NCBI GenBank assembly: GCA_002362625.1
Contig: DEUP01000033.1
Coordinates: forward strand, 1-33,768
Length of the DNA stretch: 33,768 nucleotides
Source: Clostridiales bacterium UBA3259
Lineage (GTDB): Bacteria > Bacillota_A > Clostridia > Oscillospirales > Oscillospiraceae
Reading direction: 5' to 3'
The notes under the pieces were generated by a model that did not search any database, had not been told where the DNA came from, and saw only the letters and a program-made list of their open reading frames with translations. The translations under genes were made by a program, and so were the position numbers. How positions within the stretch are numbered: the stretch's first letter is position 1; each line of letters begins with the position of its first letter. This document shows, in pieces, positions 7,148 to 16,127 of this stretch.

Positions 7148-8052
7148 CAGATCAGCGCCTCCACAAAATCCCGGGCGCTGAAGGGCATCAGATCCTCCGC
7201 CTTTTCTCCCACGCCGATGAACTTGACAGGAATCTGAAGGGAATCCGCCACAGCCACCACAATGCCGCCCTTGGCGGTGCCGTCCAGCTTGGTCAGGGCA
7301 ATGGAGGTCACCCCGGCAATCTCCTGGAACTGCTTTGCCTGAATGAGGCCGTTCTGCCCGGTGGTGCCGTCCAGCACCAGCAGCACCTCCCTGGCGGCGT
7401 CGGGCAGCTCCCGGCTGACCACCCGGCTGATCTTATTCAGCTCGTTCATCAGGTTGGTCTTGTTGTGAAGCCGTCCCGCCGTGTCAATGAGAATCACGTC
7501 CACATCCCGGGACTTGGCCGCCTGTAGCCCGTCAAATACCACGGAAGCCGGATCAGCTCCTTCATGCTGCCGAACAATGTCCGCGCCGCTTCTGCCGGCC
7601 CAGATTTCCAGCTGGTCGGCGGCCGCCGCCCGGAAGGTGTCTCCCGCCACCAGCAGCACTTTTTTCCCCGCATCGGTCATCTGCTTTGCCAGCTTTCCGA
7701 TGGTGGTGGTCTTTCCCACGCCGTTGACGCCGATGACCAGCACCACAGAGGGCTTGGTACTCAGGTTCAGCTCCGTATCTCCCACCTGAAGCATCTCCAC
7801 CAGAATCTCCTTCAGGGCAGTCTTTGCTTCCTCCGGGGTCTTTAAATGCCGCGTGCGCACCGCCTTGCGCAATCTGTCCACTGCCTTGGCCGCGGTTTCC
7901 ACCCCCAGGTCGGCCAGAATCAGCCCTTCCTCCAATTCATCATAAAAGTCGTCGTCAATTTCACTGAAGCCGGTAAAGACGCTGCCCAGGGTGCTGCTCA
8001 GCGCGTCCCGGGTCTTGGTCAGTCCCGCCTTGATCTTATCAAAAAAGCCCAT
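7147..8052 (-). CDS. ftsY: Signal recognition particle receptor FtsY
   Basis: FtsY docks SRP-ribosome complexes at the membrane and, with Ffh, hydrolyses GTP in co-translational targeting. The 301-residue product is the short Gram-positive form: a small helical N domain (about 1-95) without the long acidic A domain, then the NG GTPase. Visible motifs are GVNGVGKTT (108-116), DTFRAAAADQL (138-148), DTAGR (190-194), TKLDGTAKGG (254-263) and GVGEKAEDL (280-288). GAGGG precedes ATG 8050-8052. It lies 18 bp after smc; the smc-ftsY pair is conserved across Firmicutes. Confidence 0.96.
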   Translation of the reverse strand: MGFFDKIKAGLTKTRDALSSTLGSVFTGFSEIDDDFYDELEEGLILADLGVETAAKAVDRLRKAVRTRHLKTPEEAKTALKEILVEMLQVGDTELNLSTKPSVVLVIGVNGVGKTTTIGKLAKQMTDAGKKVLLVAGDTFRAAAADQLEIWAGRSGADIVRQHEGADPASVVFDGLQAAKSRDVDVILIDTAGRLHNKTNLMNELNKISRVVSRELPDAAREVLLVLDGTTGQNGLIQAKQFQEIAGVTSIALTKLDGTAKGGIVVAVADSLQIPVKFIGVGEKAEDLMPFSARDFVEALI

Positions 8053-8070
8053 GATTTTCCCTCTCTTTCC

Positions 8071-11000
8071 TTATTCTACAATGCCCAGGTACTGCTCCAT
8101 CTGGTTTAAGTCCAGCCGCAGCAGCTTACTGACGCCCTGCTCCTGCATGGTCACGCCGTAGAGCACATCGGCAGATTCCATGGTGCCCCGGCGGTGGGTG
8201 ATAACAATAAACTGAGTTTTCTGTGCCAGGTTGTGCAAATAGCTGGAAAAACGCTCCACGTTCCGATCATCCAGTGCCGCGTCAATCTCGTCCAGCAAGC
8301 AGAAGGGGGTCGGCCGCACCTTCAAAATGGCGAAATACAACGCGGTGGCCACGAACGCCTTTTCGCCGCCGGAGAGCAGTGTGATGGTCTTCACCTGCTT
8401 TCCGGGAGGCTGAACCCGAATTTCAATGCCGCAGGTCAGGGGATTCTCCGGATCCTCCAGGATCAGCTGCCCCTTGCCGCCGCCGAACATTTCTTCAAAG
8501 GTCTGGCCGAAGTAGTGGTCAATCTTTGAAAATTCCGTGACAAAAATGGCGGTCATTTCCTTGGTGATGTCCCGGATGATTCCTTCCAGATTCCGCTTGG
8601 CTTCCAGCACGTCGTCCCGCTGGGCGGCTAAGTAGTCATACCGTTCTCCCACCCGGGCGTATTCCTCGATGGCCCCCAGGTTGGGGGTTCCCAGGGCGGC
8701 GATTTTCCGCTTCAGCTCAGATGCCAGCCGGTTTCCGGCGGTGACGCTTTCGATCTCTCCCCGGAACTGCCCGGCGGTGCCGGGGGTCAGACCATAGGAG
8801 TCCCAAAGCTTGTCGATGATCTGCTTTTCCTCCATTGAGGAGGTCAGCTTCTTCTGCTCCAGCAAGGCGCAGGCACGCTCCATGTTTAAAATGTCCTTGT
8901 TCTTCTCCTGGGCGTCCCGTTCCGCTTTGGTTTTGGATGCCTCCGCCTCAGCCCGATGGGTCAGGGTCTCCTGCATTTTGACGTTCATCTTCCGGCTTTC
9001 CAGATCGTTCTCCGCCTGACGCTGCTTTAGCTTCTCAACTTCCTCTTCCAACCGCCTTGTGTCCAGCTCGATGGATTCCATCAGCGCCTGTTTTTTCTCC
9101 CGGTCGCCCTCCATGGCGTCCCGGAGACTTTTCAGATCTTCAATATGGGCAAGGGCCGTGCCGCGCTCCGCGTCCAGGGCCGCTTCCTCGGTTTTGATGG
9201 CCGTTGTCTGCTCGGTTATGGCGGCAGCTGCCTCAGATGCCTCTATCTGGCTGCCCTCCAATTCTCCGATACGGCCACGGGTCTCCGCCAGCTGTCTGGT
9301 AAGAATCTGGATCTTACCCTGCTGGGAAGCGTAACGTTCCCGCTCGGTCTGTTCCCGCTGCTTCAGGGCGTCCCGTTCCCGGCAGGCGGCGGTTTCCGCC
9401 TCCAAAATGGCGTTTAAGAGAATTTCGTGCTGCTTTTCCCGTCCCTGGAGGCGCAGCACCTGATCCTCCGCCTCCCGAAGCTGATCCTGGGCAGCGTGGA
9501 TCTCAAATTCCACCTGGTCAAACTGCCGCTGGGCCTCCTGGAGATCCGCCTCCTGTACCAGCTTGCTTTCATTCAGCTTCTTTTCCTGGGCGGTGAGCTT
9601 TTCCAAATCGTTTGCCCGGGAGAGAATGCCCGCCTCCTTATTCACGGAGCCGCCGGTCATGGAACCGCCGGGGTTCATTACCTGACCGTCCAGGGTCACG
9701 ATCTTGAACCGGCTGTGGTACTTCTGAGACATAGAAATGGCGGCGTCCATGTCCCGGACGATCACAGTTCTTCCCAAAAGATTCTCCACAATCCCCCGGT
9801 ATTGATTTTCGGAGGTAACCAACTGGGAGGCAATCCCCACAAAGCCCCGGCAGCTTTCCAGCCCCGTTTCCTGCAGGCTTCTTCCCTGAATGCTGCTCAT
9901 GGGCAGGAAAGTCGCCCGACCACCCCCGGTACGCTTCAAGTAGGCAATGGCCGCCTTACCGTCCTGCTCATTTTCCACTACGATCTGCTGCATGGCGGCG
10001 CCTAAGGCGATTTCCACAGCCACAGTGTAGCTGTCCTCGGTGCGGATCAGACGGGAAACGGGGCCGTGGATATTCCGGAGGGCGCCCCGCTGGGCCTCTT
10101 GCATTACCATACGGACGGCCTTGTTGTAGCTTTCGTAATCCCGCTCCATGGCCCGGTATACCCGGAGCTTGGCAGTCACCCCATCCAGCTGGGAATTTAA
10201 ATCCCGGAGGGACTGCTGCTTTTCGTCCCGGCGCTTTTGCCTGCTCTTCTGCCGCAGGGTGTATCCGGCAATGGTATTATTTGCCGCAGACACATCCTCC
10301 TGGGCCTTTTTCAGCTCCCTTCGGCACGCCTCCAAATTTCCCTGAGCCTCCTGCTTTCGGGCAGCCCCGGCGGTGAGATCCTCCTCCAGCTGTTTCAACC
10401 GCTCCTCTGTCTGGCCTGCGCTCTCTTCCAGGCCTCTTACATCCGCCTGACAGCCGGCAATATCCGCCGCCAAAGCGGATTCCCTGCTCCGCAGCTCCAG
10501 GAACTGTTTGGTCATACCCTGGGCGCTGGCAGTCATGGCGGCGAGCTTTTGCTGAAGCTGGGAAAGCTCCTCACGCTTACTGCCCAGGATATGGTCAATT
10601 TCTGCAATCCGGGCCTTGGCCTGCTCCATCTGGGTGACGATGCCGCCGCTGCGATCCTCCTGACCCTGGAGTTCCTCCCGAATCCGGGCAATATTTAAGT
10701 TGTTATTTTCCACATTGCCCCGAAGAACCGCCATCTGGCCTTCCAGCTGCTGGTGGGTACCGGAAAGCATATTCACCTTCACCCGGACGGTTTCCAGATC
10801 CTCGTCCTTCTGCCGCAGGGCCTGTCCCAGCTCCTCCGCCTGACGGTAGAGGGAATCCAGATCGTCATGGGCCTGCTGCAGCACAAAGGAGGCGGAGGCG
10901 TAGTCCTCCTCCGCTTTCTTCGCGGCGGCGGACAGCCTTTCCAGGGTATCCAGCCATACGGCCACCTCTACCCCCTTCAGCTCGTCCTTCAGCTCCAGGT

Positions 11001-11643
11001 ACTTTTTCGCCTTTTCCGACTGGGCCTTTAAAGGCTCCAGCTGTAATTCCAGCTCGGACACCTTGTCCCCAATCCGGAGGAGGTTATCCTCCGTCCGTTC
11101 CAGCTGGCGTTCCGTCTCCTCCTTGCGGTGCCGGTATTTGGATATACCCGCCGCCTCCTCAAAGATTTCCCGGCGGTCGCCGCTTTTTAAGGATAGAATC
11201 TCGTCAATTCTGCCCTGGCCGATGTTAGAATACCCTTCCTTGCCCAGGCCGGTGTCCATGAACATCTCGTTAATGTCCCGGAGACGGGCAGACTGCTTGT
11301 TGATATAGTATTCGCTGTCCCCGGAGCGGTAATAGCGCCGGGTAACCATGACCTCGTCGGCGTCGTAAAGCAGCGCCCGATCAGAGTTGTCCAGGGTTAA
11401 AGTAGCTTCGGCAAAGCCAACGGCAGCGCGCTTTTGGGTGCCGCCGAAAATCACGTCCTCCATTTTCGCTCCCCGGAGAGTCTTGGAGCTTTGCTCGCCC
11501 ATGACCCAGAGGATGGCGTCGGAGATATTGGATTTTCCGGAACCGTTGGGGCCAACGATGGCGGTGATGTCATCGCCGAAGCGGATCAGGGTCTTGTCCG
11601 GAAAGGACTTGAAGCCCTGCAATTCCAGTGATTTCAGATACAC
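8071..11643 (-). CDS. smc: Chromosome segregation ATPase SMC
   Basis: SMC forms the condensin-like ring with ScpA and ScpB that organises the nucleoid. The 1190-residue product has the family's usual length. It shows Walker A GPNGSGKSN (31-39), a first coiled-coil arm, a hinge around residues 520-640 (VAVEIALGAAMQQIVVENE, GGGRATFLPM), a second arm, then LLSGGEKAF and Walker B FCLLDEIDAALDD near the C-terminus. The chosen start is GTG 11641-11643, preceded by GAGG with 7-nt spacing and giving the canonical VYLKSLELQGFKSF. An upstream ATG at 11808 would add 55 residues that read through the promoter and is rejected. It is the first gene of the housekeeping operon. Confidence 0.96.
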   Translation of the reverse strand: MYLKSLELQGFKSFPDKTLIRFGDDITAIVGPNGSGKSNISDAILWVMGEQSSKTLRGAKMEDVIFGGTQKRAAVGFAEATLTLDNSDRALLYDADEVMVTRRYYRSGDSEYYINKQSARLRDINEMFMDTGLGKEGYSNIGQGRIDEILSLKSGDRREIFEEAAGISKYRHRKEETERQLERTEDNLLRIGDKVSELELQLEPLKAQSEKAKKYLELKDELKGVEVAVWLDTLERLSAAAKKAEEDYASASFVLQQAHDDLDSLYRQAEELGQALRQKDEDLETVRVKVNMLSGTHQQLEGQMAVLRGNVENNNLNIARIREELQGQEDRSGGIVTQMEQAKARIAEIDHILGSKREELSQLQQKLAAMTASAQGMTKQFLELRSRESALAADIAGCQADVRGLEESAGQTEERLKQLEEDLTAGAARKQEAQGNLEACRRELKKAQEDVSAANNTIAGYTLRQKSRQKRRDEKQQSLRDLNSQLDGVTAKLRVYRAMERDYESYNKAVRMVMQEAQRGALRNIHGPVSRLIRTEDSYTVAVEIALGAAMQQIVVENEQDGKAAIAYLKRTGGGRATFLPMSSIQGRSLQETGLESCRGFVGIASQLVTSENQYRGIVENLLGRTVIVRDMDAAISMSQKYHSRFKIVTLDGQVMNPGGSMTGGSVNKEAGILSRANDLEKLTAQEKKLNESKLVQEADLQEAQRQFDQVEFEIHAAQDQLREAEDQVLRLQGREKQHEILLNAILEAETAACRERDALKQREQTERERYASQQGKIQILTRQLAETRGRIGELEGSQIEASEAAAAITEQTTAIKTEEAALDAERGTALAHIEDLKSLRDAMEGDREKKQALMESIELDTRRLEEEVEKLKQRQAENDLESRKMNVKMQETLTHRAEAEASKTKAERDAQEKNKDILNMERACALLEQKKLTSSMEEKQIIDKLWDSYGLTPGTAGQFRGEIESVTAGNRLASELKRKIAALGTPNLGAIEEYARVGERYDYLAAQRDDVLEAKRNLEGIIRDITKEMTAIFVTEFSKIDHYFGQTFEEMFGGGKGQLILEDPENPLTCGIEIRVQPPGKQVKTITLLSGGEKAFVATALYFAILKVRPTPFCLLDEIDAALDDRNVERFSSYLHNLAQKTQFIVITHRRGTMESADVLYGVTMQEQGVSKLLRLDLNQMEQYLGIVE

Positions 11644-11679
11644 AGCAAAACCTCGTGTTAAAAGATGATAATTCAGTTT

Positions 11680-11708
11680 ATTATATGCCAAAAGCGGCGC
11701 AAATGCAA
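11680..11708 (-). promoter_or_regulatory. Promoter of the smc operon
   Basis: On the minus strand TTGCAT (11703-11708), a 17-bp spacer and TATAAT (11680-11685) lie 36 bp upstream of the smc GTG. It is divergent from the promoter at 11741-11769, with only 32 bp between the two -35 elements. That gap contains a 13-bp palindrome, CTTTCCGGGAAAG (11715-11727), a possible shared operator. Confidence 0.75.
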
Positions 11709-11740
11709 GGGTTTCTTTCCGGGAAAGCGCTATATTTGTG

Positions 11741-11769
11741 TTGACGCAGACTTTGAAAACCGGTATAAT
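11741..11769 (+). promoter_or_regulatory. Promoter of the glucosyltransferase-like membrane protein gene
   Basis: TTGACG (11741-11746), a 17-bp spacer and TATAAT (11764-11769) are close to vegetative consensus and lie 29 bp before the start codon at 11799. Confidence 0.8.
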
Positions 11770-11798
11770 GACCATAATTATAAAAAGGGGGTTCGAAT

Positions 11799-13346
11799 AT
11801 GGATCCAAGCGCGTCCCGCCCTTTGCTTTTGGAGCGGTGCGGTAAGTTTCTGTCCGGTCACTGGAAGGAAAACAGGCTTCCCTTCCTGGCTTCCATGCTG
11901 TTTGGGCTGCTGGCCTATACCTTCGCTTTTACCAATAAGCTGGTGAATCACGACGAGGTCTATTCCCTGTTCATGAAGGGCGGCACCGTGGATTCCGGGC
12001 GGTGGGGGCTGGGGTTTCTGGACTGCTTTTTCCCAAATATTTCCATGCCCTGGATCTATGGGGTTTTCTCCCTGGTGTTTATTGCCCTTTCCGTCTGCCT
12101 GATCCTTCGGATTTTTACCATTCGCAGTAAGCTTCTGCAAGCGCTGCTCTCCGGCTCCATTGCGGTGTTTCCTTCCCTCATTGGCGTGTTCGGCTACATG
12201 TTCACCAGCAGCAGCTTTACCCTGGCATTTCTGCTGGCTGTGCTGGCGGTATGGTTCCTCCATTGGGACCCCAGAAAGGGACTGATCCCGGCTCTTGGCT
12301 GTATGGTCTTCTCTCTCAGCATCTATCAGTCCTATATCTCCGTTGCGGCGGGGCTGCTGGTACTGATTCTGATTCAGCGCCTGATGCAGGGAGAGAAAAT
12401 CCGTTCTGTCATTGGCAGCGGTCTATTCTATGTGGTATTCCTGGTAATTTCCCTGGGATCCTACTTTGTGACAACTCAGGTCTTTTTGAAGCTGCTCCAT
12501 GTGGAAATGAACAGCTATGCCAGCGGCAACTTAGGCTTCAGCCTGCTTTCCATTCCCGCAAATATTGGGATAGCATACCAGAGCTTCCTCCGCATTTTTA
12601 CCGAAGGCTTCCGGGGACTGCTGCCTACGGCGCTGTCACAGCTCATTCACGGGCTGTGCCTTGCCGCCACGGGCCTGCTGCTGATCCTCTGGGGCATTGT
12701 CCAGAAGAAAAAAGAAGTTTCCCGGTATGTCCTGCTGGCCCTGCTCATTGCCCTTCTGCCCCTGGCTGTGAACTGCATGTATCTGTTCACCGTCCCGGAT
12801 TCCATTCACACCCTGGTGCTCTATGGCTTCGTATCCGTATACGTGCTCTGTGCCATTGTGGCGGATGCCTGGCTCTCCGAAGGGGGCGGGGCCCTGAAAG
12901 CGGGGCTACTGGATGTGGTCACCCTTTCCATGGCCGCCGCCATCCTCATCAACATATATGTCGCCAACGCCGCCTACCTGAATCTGCATCTGCGCTACGA
13001 AAACGCCTATTCCTTCTATACCTCCCTGTCCGTACAAATCAAATCCATGCCGGAATTTCAGGAAGATACCAAGCTGGCCATCCTGGGAACCTATCGGGAA
13101 CCGGATTTCTACAGCGAGCACTTCTCTTTCCTGGAGGAGCTAACCGGGGTAAAGGGCTTTCTGCCGGACAGCTATTCCCGGGAGCGGTTTCTGGAATACT
13201 ATCTGGGCTTCCCGGTGCCTGCCCCTTCGGAGGAGGAAACCGCCGGGATTCTTGCCTCGACAGAATTCGCGGAAATGCCATGCTATCCTTACTATGGGTC
13301 CGTAAAATTGATCGGCGGCACCATTGTGGTGAAACTGTCCGATTAG
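11799..13346 (+). CDS. Polytopic membrane glycosyltransferase, Glucos_trans_II/GtrII-like
   Basis: A 515-residue protein with about 10-11 hydrophobic segments from residue 28 to about 395, followed by a soluble C-terminal domain of about 110 residues. The first extracytoplasmic loop carries NHDEVYSL with an Asp-Glu pair at 52-53, then GRWGLGF (67-73). This resembles the catalytic acid loop of GT-C enzymes and the Glucos_trans_II family, which use polyprenyl-phosphate sugars outside the membrane. The likely role is to decorate the surface glycan built by the convergent operon; that is inferred from position. No GtrA- or GtrB-like partner is in the window. SD GGGGG lies 7 nt before ATG 11799. 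The gene has its own promoter and terminator. Confidence 0.65.
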   Translation: MDPSASRPLLLERCGKFLSGHWKENRLPFLASMLFGLLAYTFAFTNKLVNHDEVYSLFMKGGTVDSGRWGLGFLDCFFPNISMPWIYGVFSLVFIALSVCLILRIFTIRSKLLQALLSGSIAVFPSLIGVFGYMFTSSSFTLAFLLAVLAVWFLHWDPRKGLIPALGCMVFSLSIYQSYISVAAGLLVLILIQRLMQGEKIRSVIGSGLFYVVFLVISLGSYFVTTQVFLKLLHVEMNSYASGNLGFSLLSIPANIGIAYQSFLRIFTEGFRGLLPTALSQLIHGLCLAATGLLLILWGIVQKKKEVSRYVLLALLIALLPLAVNCMYLFTVPDSIHTLVLYGFVSVYVLCAIVADAWLSEGGGALKAGLLDVVTLSMAAAILINIYVANAAYLNLHLRYENAYSFYTSLSVQIKSMPEFQEDTKLAILGTYREPDFYSEHFSFLEELTGVKGFLPDSYSRERFLEYYLGFPVPAPSEEETAGILASTEFAEMPCYPYYGSVKLIGGTIVVKLSD

Positions 13347-13353
13347 AAGCATA

Positions 13354-13393
13354 CAGCCCGGAAAGGCGTGATTCCTTTCCGGGCTGGTTTTTT
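13354..13393 (+). terminator. Rho-independent terminator between convergent genes
   Basis: A 13-bp perfect stem, CAGCCCGGAAAGG (13354-13366) with its complement (13374-13386), has a 7-nt loop and is followed by six T residues (13388-13393). It ends the plus-strand membrane glycosyltransferase gene. The T-tract overlaps the stop codon of the last gene of the glycan operon on the other strand. Confidence 0.9.
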
Positions 13394-14369
13394 ATGGAAA
13401 ATAGGCTTCCTTGTCCGTCAGCTCTTCCGCTTTTCCGTACTTGGACAGCAGCTTTTGCGTGGGGGTGCATAGAAGCTCCGCAATGCCCCGCCAAAAGCGT
13501 TTCGGCGGGAAGGTATTTCCTGTTTCCAGAAGATACTGCTTCAGCTTCCTTTTCAGCATAGCAATGCTCTCTGGAGTATTGCTGGGGTATTGGGACATAT
13601 AAATGAGGGCGTTTATATAGTCCGTATCAAAAACCTTTTGCAGCTCCGGGCAGTTTTCCGCCACCTTTTCCCGGCGTTTCCCTATGGCATCGATCCGGTC
13701 CAGGGAGCGCTGGGCGCCGGCGGCGGGAGAAAGCATGACGCTGGACGCCCGATGGCGGTAATTATAGACGATTCTCTCGCCGCAGACCACCCGGTTCGCC
13801 CGGAGGAAGCCCTGATAGGTGAAGTATTCGTCATCGATCTTGTGCCCTTCCTCGAAGAACACCCCGTCAAACAGCTGCCGCTTATACAGCTTATTCCACA
13901 GCAGAGCGCCGCTCCAATGCTGGGTGTAGCGGATCAGGTATTCCCTCCCAGTGATCACCTGCCGCTCCGGGTAGAGAATCTGCTCCTCCTCCCGATTCCG
14001 GTACACATCCCGGAAGGAGAATTCTCCCGCGTCCGCTCCCGTCTCCTCAAGAGCCTTCAGCATATAGCCGTAGGCGCCCGGTTCCAGATAGTCGTCGCTG
14101 TCCACAAAGCTTAAATACGCGCCCGTGGCAACGGCAAGTCCGGTGTTTTTCGCCGCGGCGGCGCCGCCGTTTTTCCTGTGGATCACCCGAACCCGGGAAT
14201 CTTCGGCAGCGTACCTGTCGCAGATGGCCCCGGAAGCATCGGTAGAGCCATCGTCAATGAGGATCACTTCCAGATTTTGGTAATCCTGAGAAAGGATGCT
14301 GTCAAGACTTTGAGACAGATAGACCGCCACGTTATACACCGGCACGATCACCGAAATACAATCCTTCAT
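13392..14369 (-). CDS. Glycosyltransferase family 2
   Basis: An inverting GT-A glycosyltransferase of 325 residues that would add one sugar to a membrane-linked glycan on the cytoplasmic face. The fold is clear: SVIVPVYN (6-13), nucleotide-binding DDGSTD (39-44), VIHRKNGGAAAAKN and the metal-binding FVDSDDY (88-94). An acidic KIDDEYFTY segment in the middle is probably the catalytic-base region. It is the last gene of the operon; its ATG overlaps the stop of the preceding gene as ATGA. Donor and acceptor sugars cannot be read from sequence. It closely resembles the other GT2 proteins of the locus, notably the gene at 22399-23376. Confidence 0.9.
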   Translation of the reverse strand: MKDCISVIVPVYNVAVYLSQSLDSILSQDYQNLEVILIDDGSTDASGAICDRYAAEDSRVRVIHRKNGGAAAAKNTGLAVATGAYLSFVDSDDYLEPGAYGYMLKALEETGADAGEFSFRDVYRNREEEQILYPERQVITGREYLIRYTQHWSGALLWNKLYKRQLFDGVFFEEGHKIDDEYFTYQGFLRANRVVCGERIVYNYRHRASSVMLSPAAGAQRSLDRIDAIGKRREKVAENCPELQKVFDTDYINALIYMSQYPSNTPESIAMLKRKLKQYLLETGNTFPPKRFWRGIAELLCTPTQKLLSKYGKAEELTDKEAYFP

Positions 14370-15337
14370 GATTTCCTCACCTTACTGTACAGCCACCAGA
14401 GAGGCTTTACGGGATAGGCCTTTTCATAGGCCCAAAGATGCTCCCTTCCCCAGGGGAAGGCTCCGGTTTTTCTTCCCAGCTTTAAGCCCCGGCGGAGTTT
14501 TTTCCGCAGCGGCTTGCAATAGATACGATATTGGGGCTCTTCGCCCGCCTGCTCAAGCTGGGAATCAGCAGTATAAACATACTGCTCCACCGCCTTCCCC
14601 AGAAGCTTCGGATGGTTTTCTCTACGCGCGAAGGCTATCTGCTCTTCCACCGCTTCCAGGGCGTGCATCCGCTTTGGATTCCACTTGGAGCGCATAATCC
14701 CAGCCGCGTTTTGAAAATATCCGTACAAGGGAGCATACAACACCGCCACCCTTCCCGCCTGATAGACCGCCCTGTAGGTGGTGAATTCATCCTCGTGAAG
14801 CTTCCCCTTGGGATAGCGGAGGTCTTCAAACAGGAACCGCTTGTATAATTTATTCCAGGCGACCATGGTCACCCCACCGTGAATCTCCTCACTGCAATAA
14901 TAGTCTTCCGCGGACATTACCATGGGAGCTTCCGGCTGTGGGGAGGGAATCGGTTCCCCCTCTGTTTTCATAATACCGCAGATACTGATGGCGCAGCCGG
15001 TTTCTTCCGCCGCGTCCAAAAGTCTCTGCAGGTATTCCGACGCAACATAGTCGTCGCTGTCCACAAAAGCAAAATACCGGCTGTCACTGTACGCGAATAC
15101 CCAGTCCAGCCCAGCGTTCCTGGCAGCGGATAAGCCGCCGTTTTCCTGGTGGATCACATGGATCCGGCTGTCACCGGCGGCATAGCTTTCGCACATCTCC
15201 CCGCACCGGTCCGGACTGCCGTCGTCCACCAGAATCAGTTCAAAATCCCGGAAGGTCTGACCCAGGATGCTGCTTACGCACCGGCTCAGGTAGGCTTCCA
15301 CTTTGTATACAGGTACGATCACGCTGATCTGGGGCAT
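14366..15337 (-). CDS. Glycosyltransferase family 2
   Basis: A 323-residue GT-A enzyme of the glycan operon. Motifs: SVIVPVYKVEAYL (5-17), LVDDGSPD (36-43), VIHQENGGLSAARNAG (61-76), FVDSDDYV (91-98) with the DxD metal site, and KLHEDEFTTYRA as the probable catalytic-base region. The last 60 residues are basic and aromatic (KPLRKKLRRGLKLGRK), suggesting peripheral membrane attachment. AAAGGAGGG precedes ATG 15335-15337, 19 bp after the GT32 gene. The stop overlaps the next start by 4 nt. Its sugar specificity is unknown. Confidence 0.9.
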   Translation of the reverse strand: MPQISVIVPVYKVEAYLSRCVSSILGQTFRDFELILVDDGSPDRCGEMCESYAAGDSRIHVIHQENGGLSAARNAGLDWVFAYSDSRYFAFVDSDDYVASEYLQRLLDAAEETGCAISICGIMKTEGEPIPSPQPEAPMVMSAEDYYCSEEIHGGVTMVAWNKLYKRFLFEDLRYPKGKLHEDEFTTYRAVYQAGRVAVLYAPLYGYFQNAAGIMRSKWNPKRMHALEAVEEQIAFARRENHPKLLGKAVEQYVYTADSQLEQAGEEPQYRIYCKPLRKKLRRGLKLGRKTGAFPWGREHLWAYEKAYPVKPLWWLYSKVRKS

Positions 15338-15356
15338 GGATCTCCCTCCTTTGCCG

Positions 15357-16127
15357 TCAGCCCTTTTTCAGGACGGCTTTCAGCCTTTCATAGCCTTTTT
15401 CACTCAGCAGCGCCTGCCCTATCCGCATCCGGAACCGGCTCTGCCTTTCTCTTTTCTGCCGCAGCCGCTCTGCCTGAATTTCTTCCAGTTCCTCCTGGGT
15501 ATGCCAGGAGGCGGCGAACCAGTGGATAACCACGGTCTTCCGGGTTCTGTGCAGCTTCTCCGTGTCAAAATCCACGGGGCAGAAGTATTCTCTGGGGTAG
15601 ACGGCAAAGCCCTGGACAACCTGAAAAGTGTCGTTTGGCCGGAAGCCGTACCTTTTACACAGCGCTGTCAGCACCTCCACATTGGTGGTGATGTTCTCCG
15701 TGCCGTCCGGGTTATAGTATTGGGCAGTTTCATAATAGCTTAAAAATTCCCGGAACAGGGGGAAGTCCTTCTCGCAGGCCAGCAGTCCGGTCTGGATTCT
15801 TGTCGGGCTTTCAAAGCCGGCGAAGGCCTGATGATGGAGGTATGGCGTCAGGGGCTTCACCACCTCCACGTCCGTGTCCATGTAAATGCCGCCCATCTCT
15901 GTCAGGGCCTTTAAGCGCACATAGTCCGTAACAAACGCCCAGCGTCCCGCCTCATAGGCCTGCCGGACGTACAAGGGCGCTGTGGTAATGTCGAAATTAT
16001 CCTCGTTCCACTCCCGGATCTCATAATCCGGGCAGAGCTTTTTCCAGCTTTTCAGACACTTTTCCGCCAGCGGCGGCTTGGGCTTTCCGCCGAACCAGCA
16101 GTAATGGATCATCTTGGGAATGGCCAC
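15357..16127 (-). CDS. Glycosyltransferase family 32 (DXD sugar transferase)
   Basis: A 256-residue retaining glycosyltransferase of the GT32/OCH1-like capsular family. Diagnostic features are IPKMIHYCWFGGKPKP at the N-terminus, the segment TDYVRLKALTEMGGIYMDTD (67-86) with the DxD metal site at 84-86, and IHWFAASW near the C-terminus. Family members transfer hexoses such as galactose or mannose. The start is GTG 16125-16127, with AAGGGG 8 nt upstream. The start codon abuts the previous stop, so translation is probably coupled. It is the only GT32 enzyme in the locus and is shorter than eukaryotic members, as usual in bacteria. Confidence 0.9.
   Translation of the reverse strand: MAIPKMIHYCWFGGKPKPPLAEKCLKSWKKLCPDYEIREWNEDNFDITTAPLYVRQAYEAGRWAFVTDYVRLKALTEMGGIYMDTDVEVVKPLTPYLHHQAFAGFESPTRIQTGLLACEKDFPLFREFLSYYETAQYYNPDGTENITTNVEVLTALCKRYGFRPNDTFQVVQGFAVYPREYFCPVDFDTEKLHRTRKTVVIHWFAASWHTQEELEEIQAERLRQKRERQSRFRMRIGQALLSEKGYERLKAVLKKG

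Noticed and set aside
11644..11808. Upstream extension of SMC to an ATG at 11808
   Set aside because: The added 55 residues would read through the smc promoter and the divergent promoter; the GTG at 11643 has an SD and gives the canonical N-terminus.
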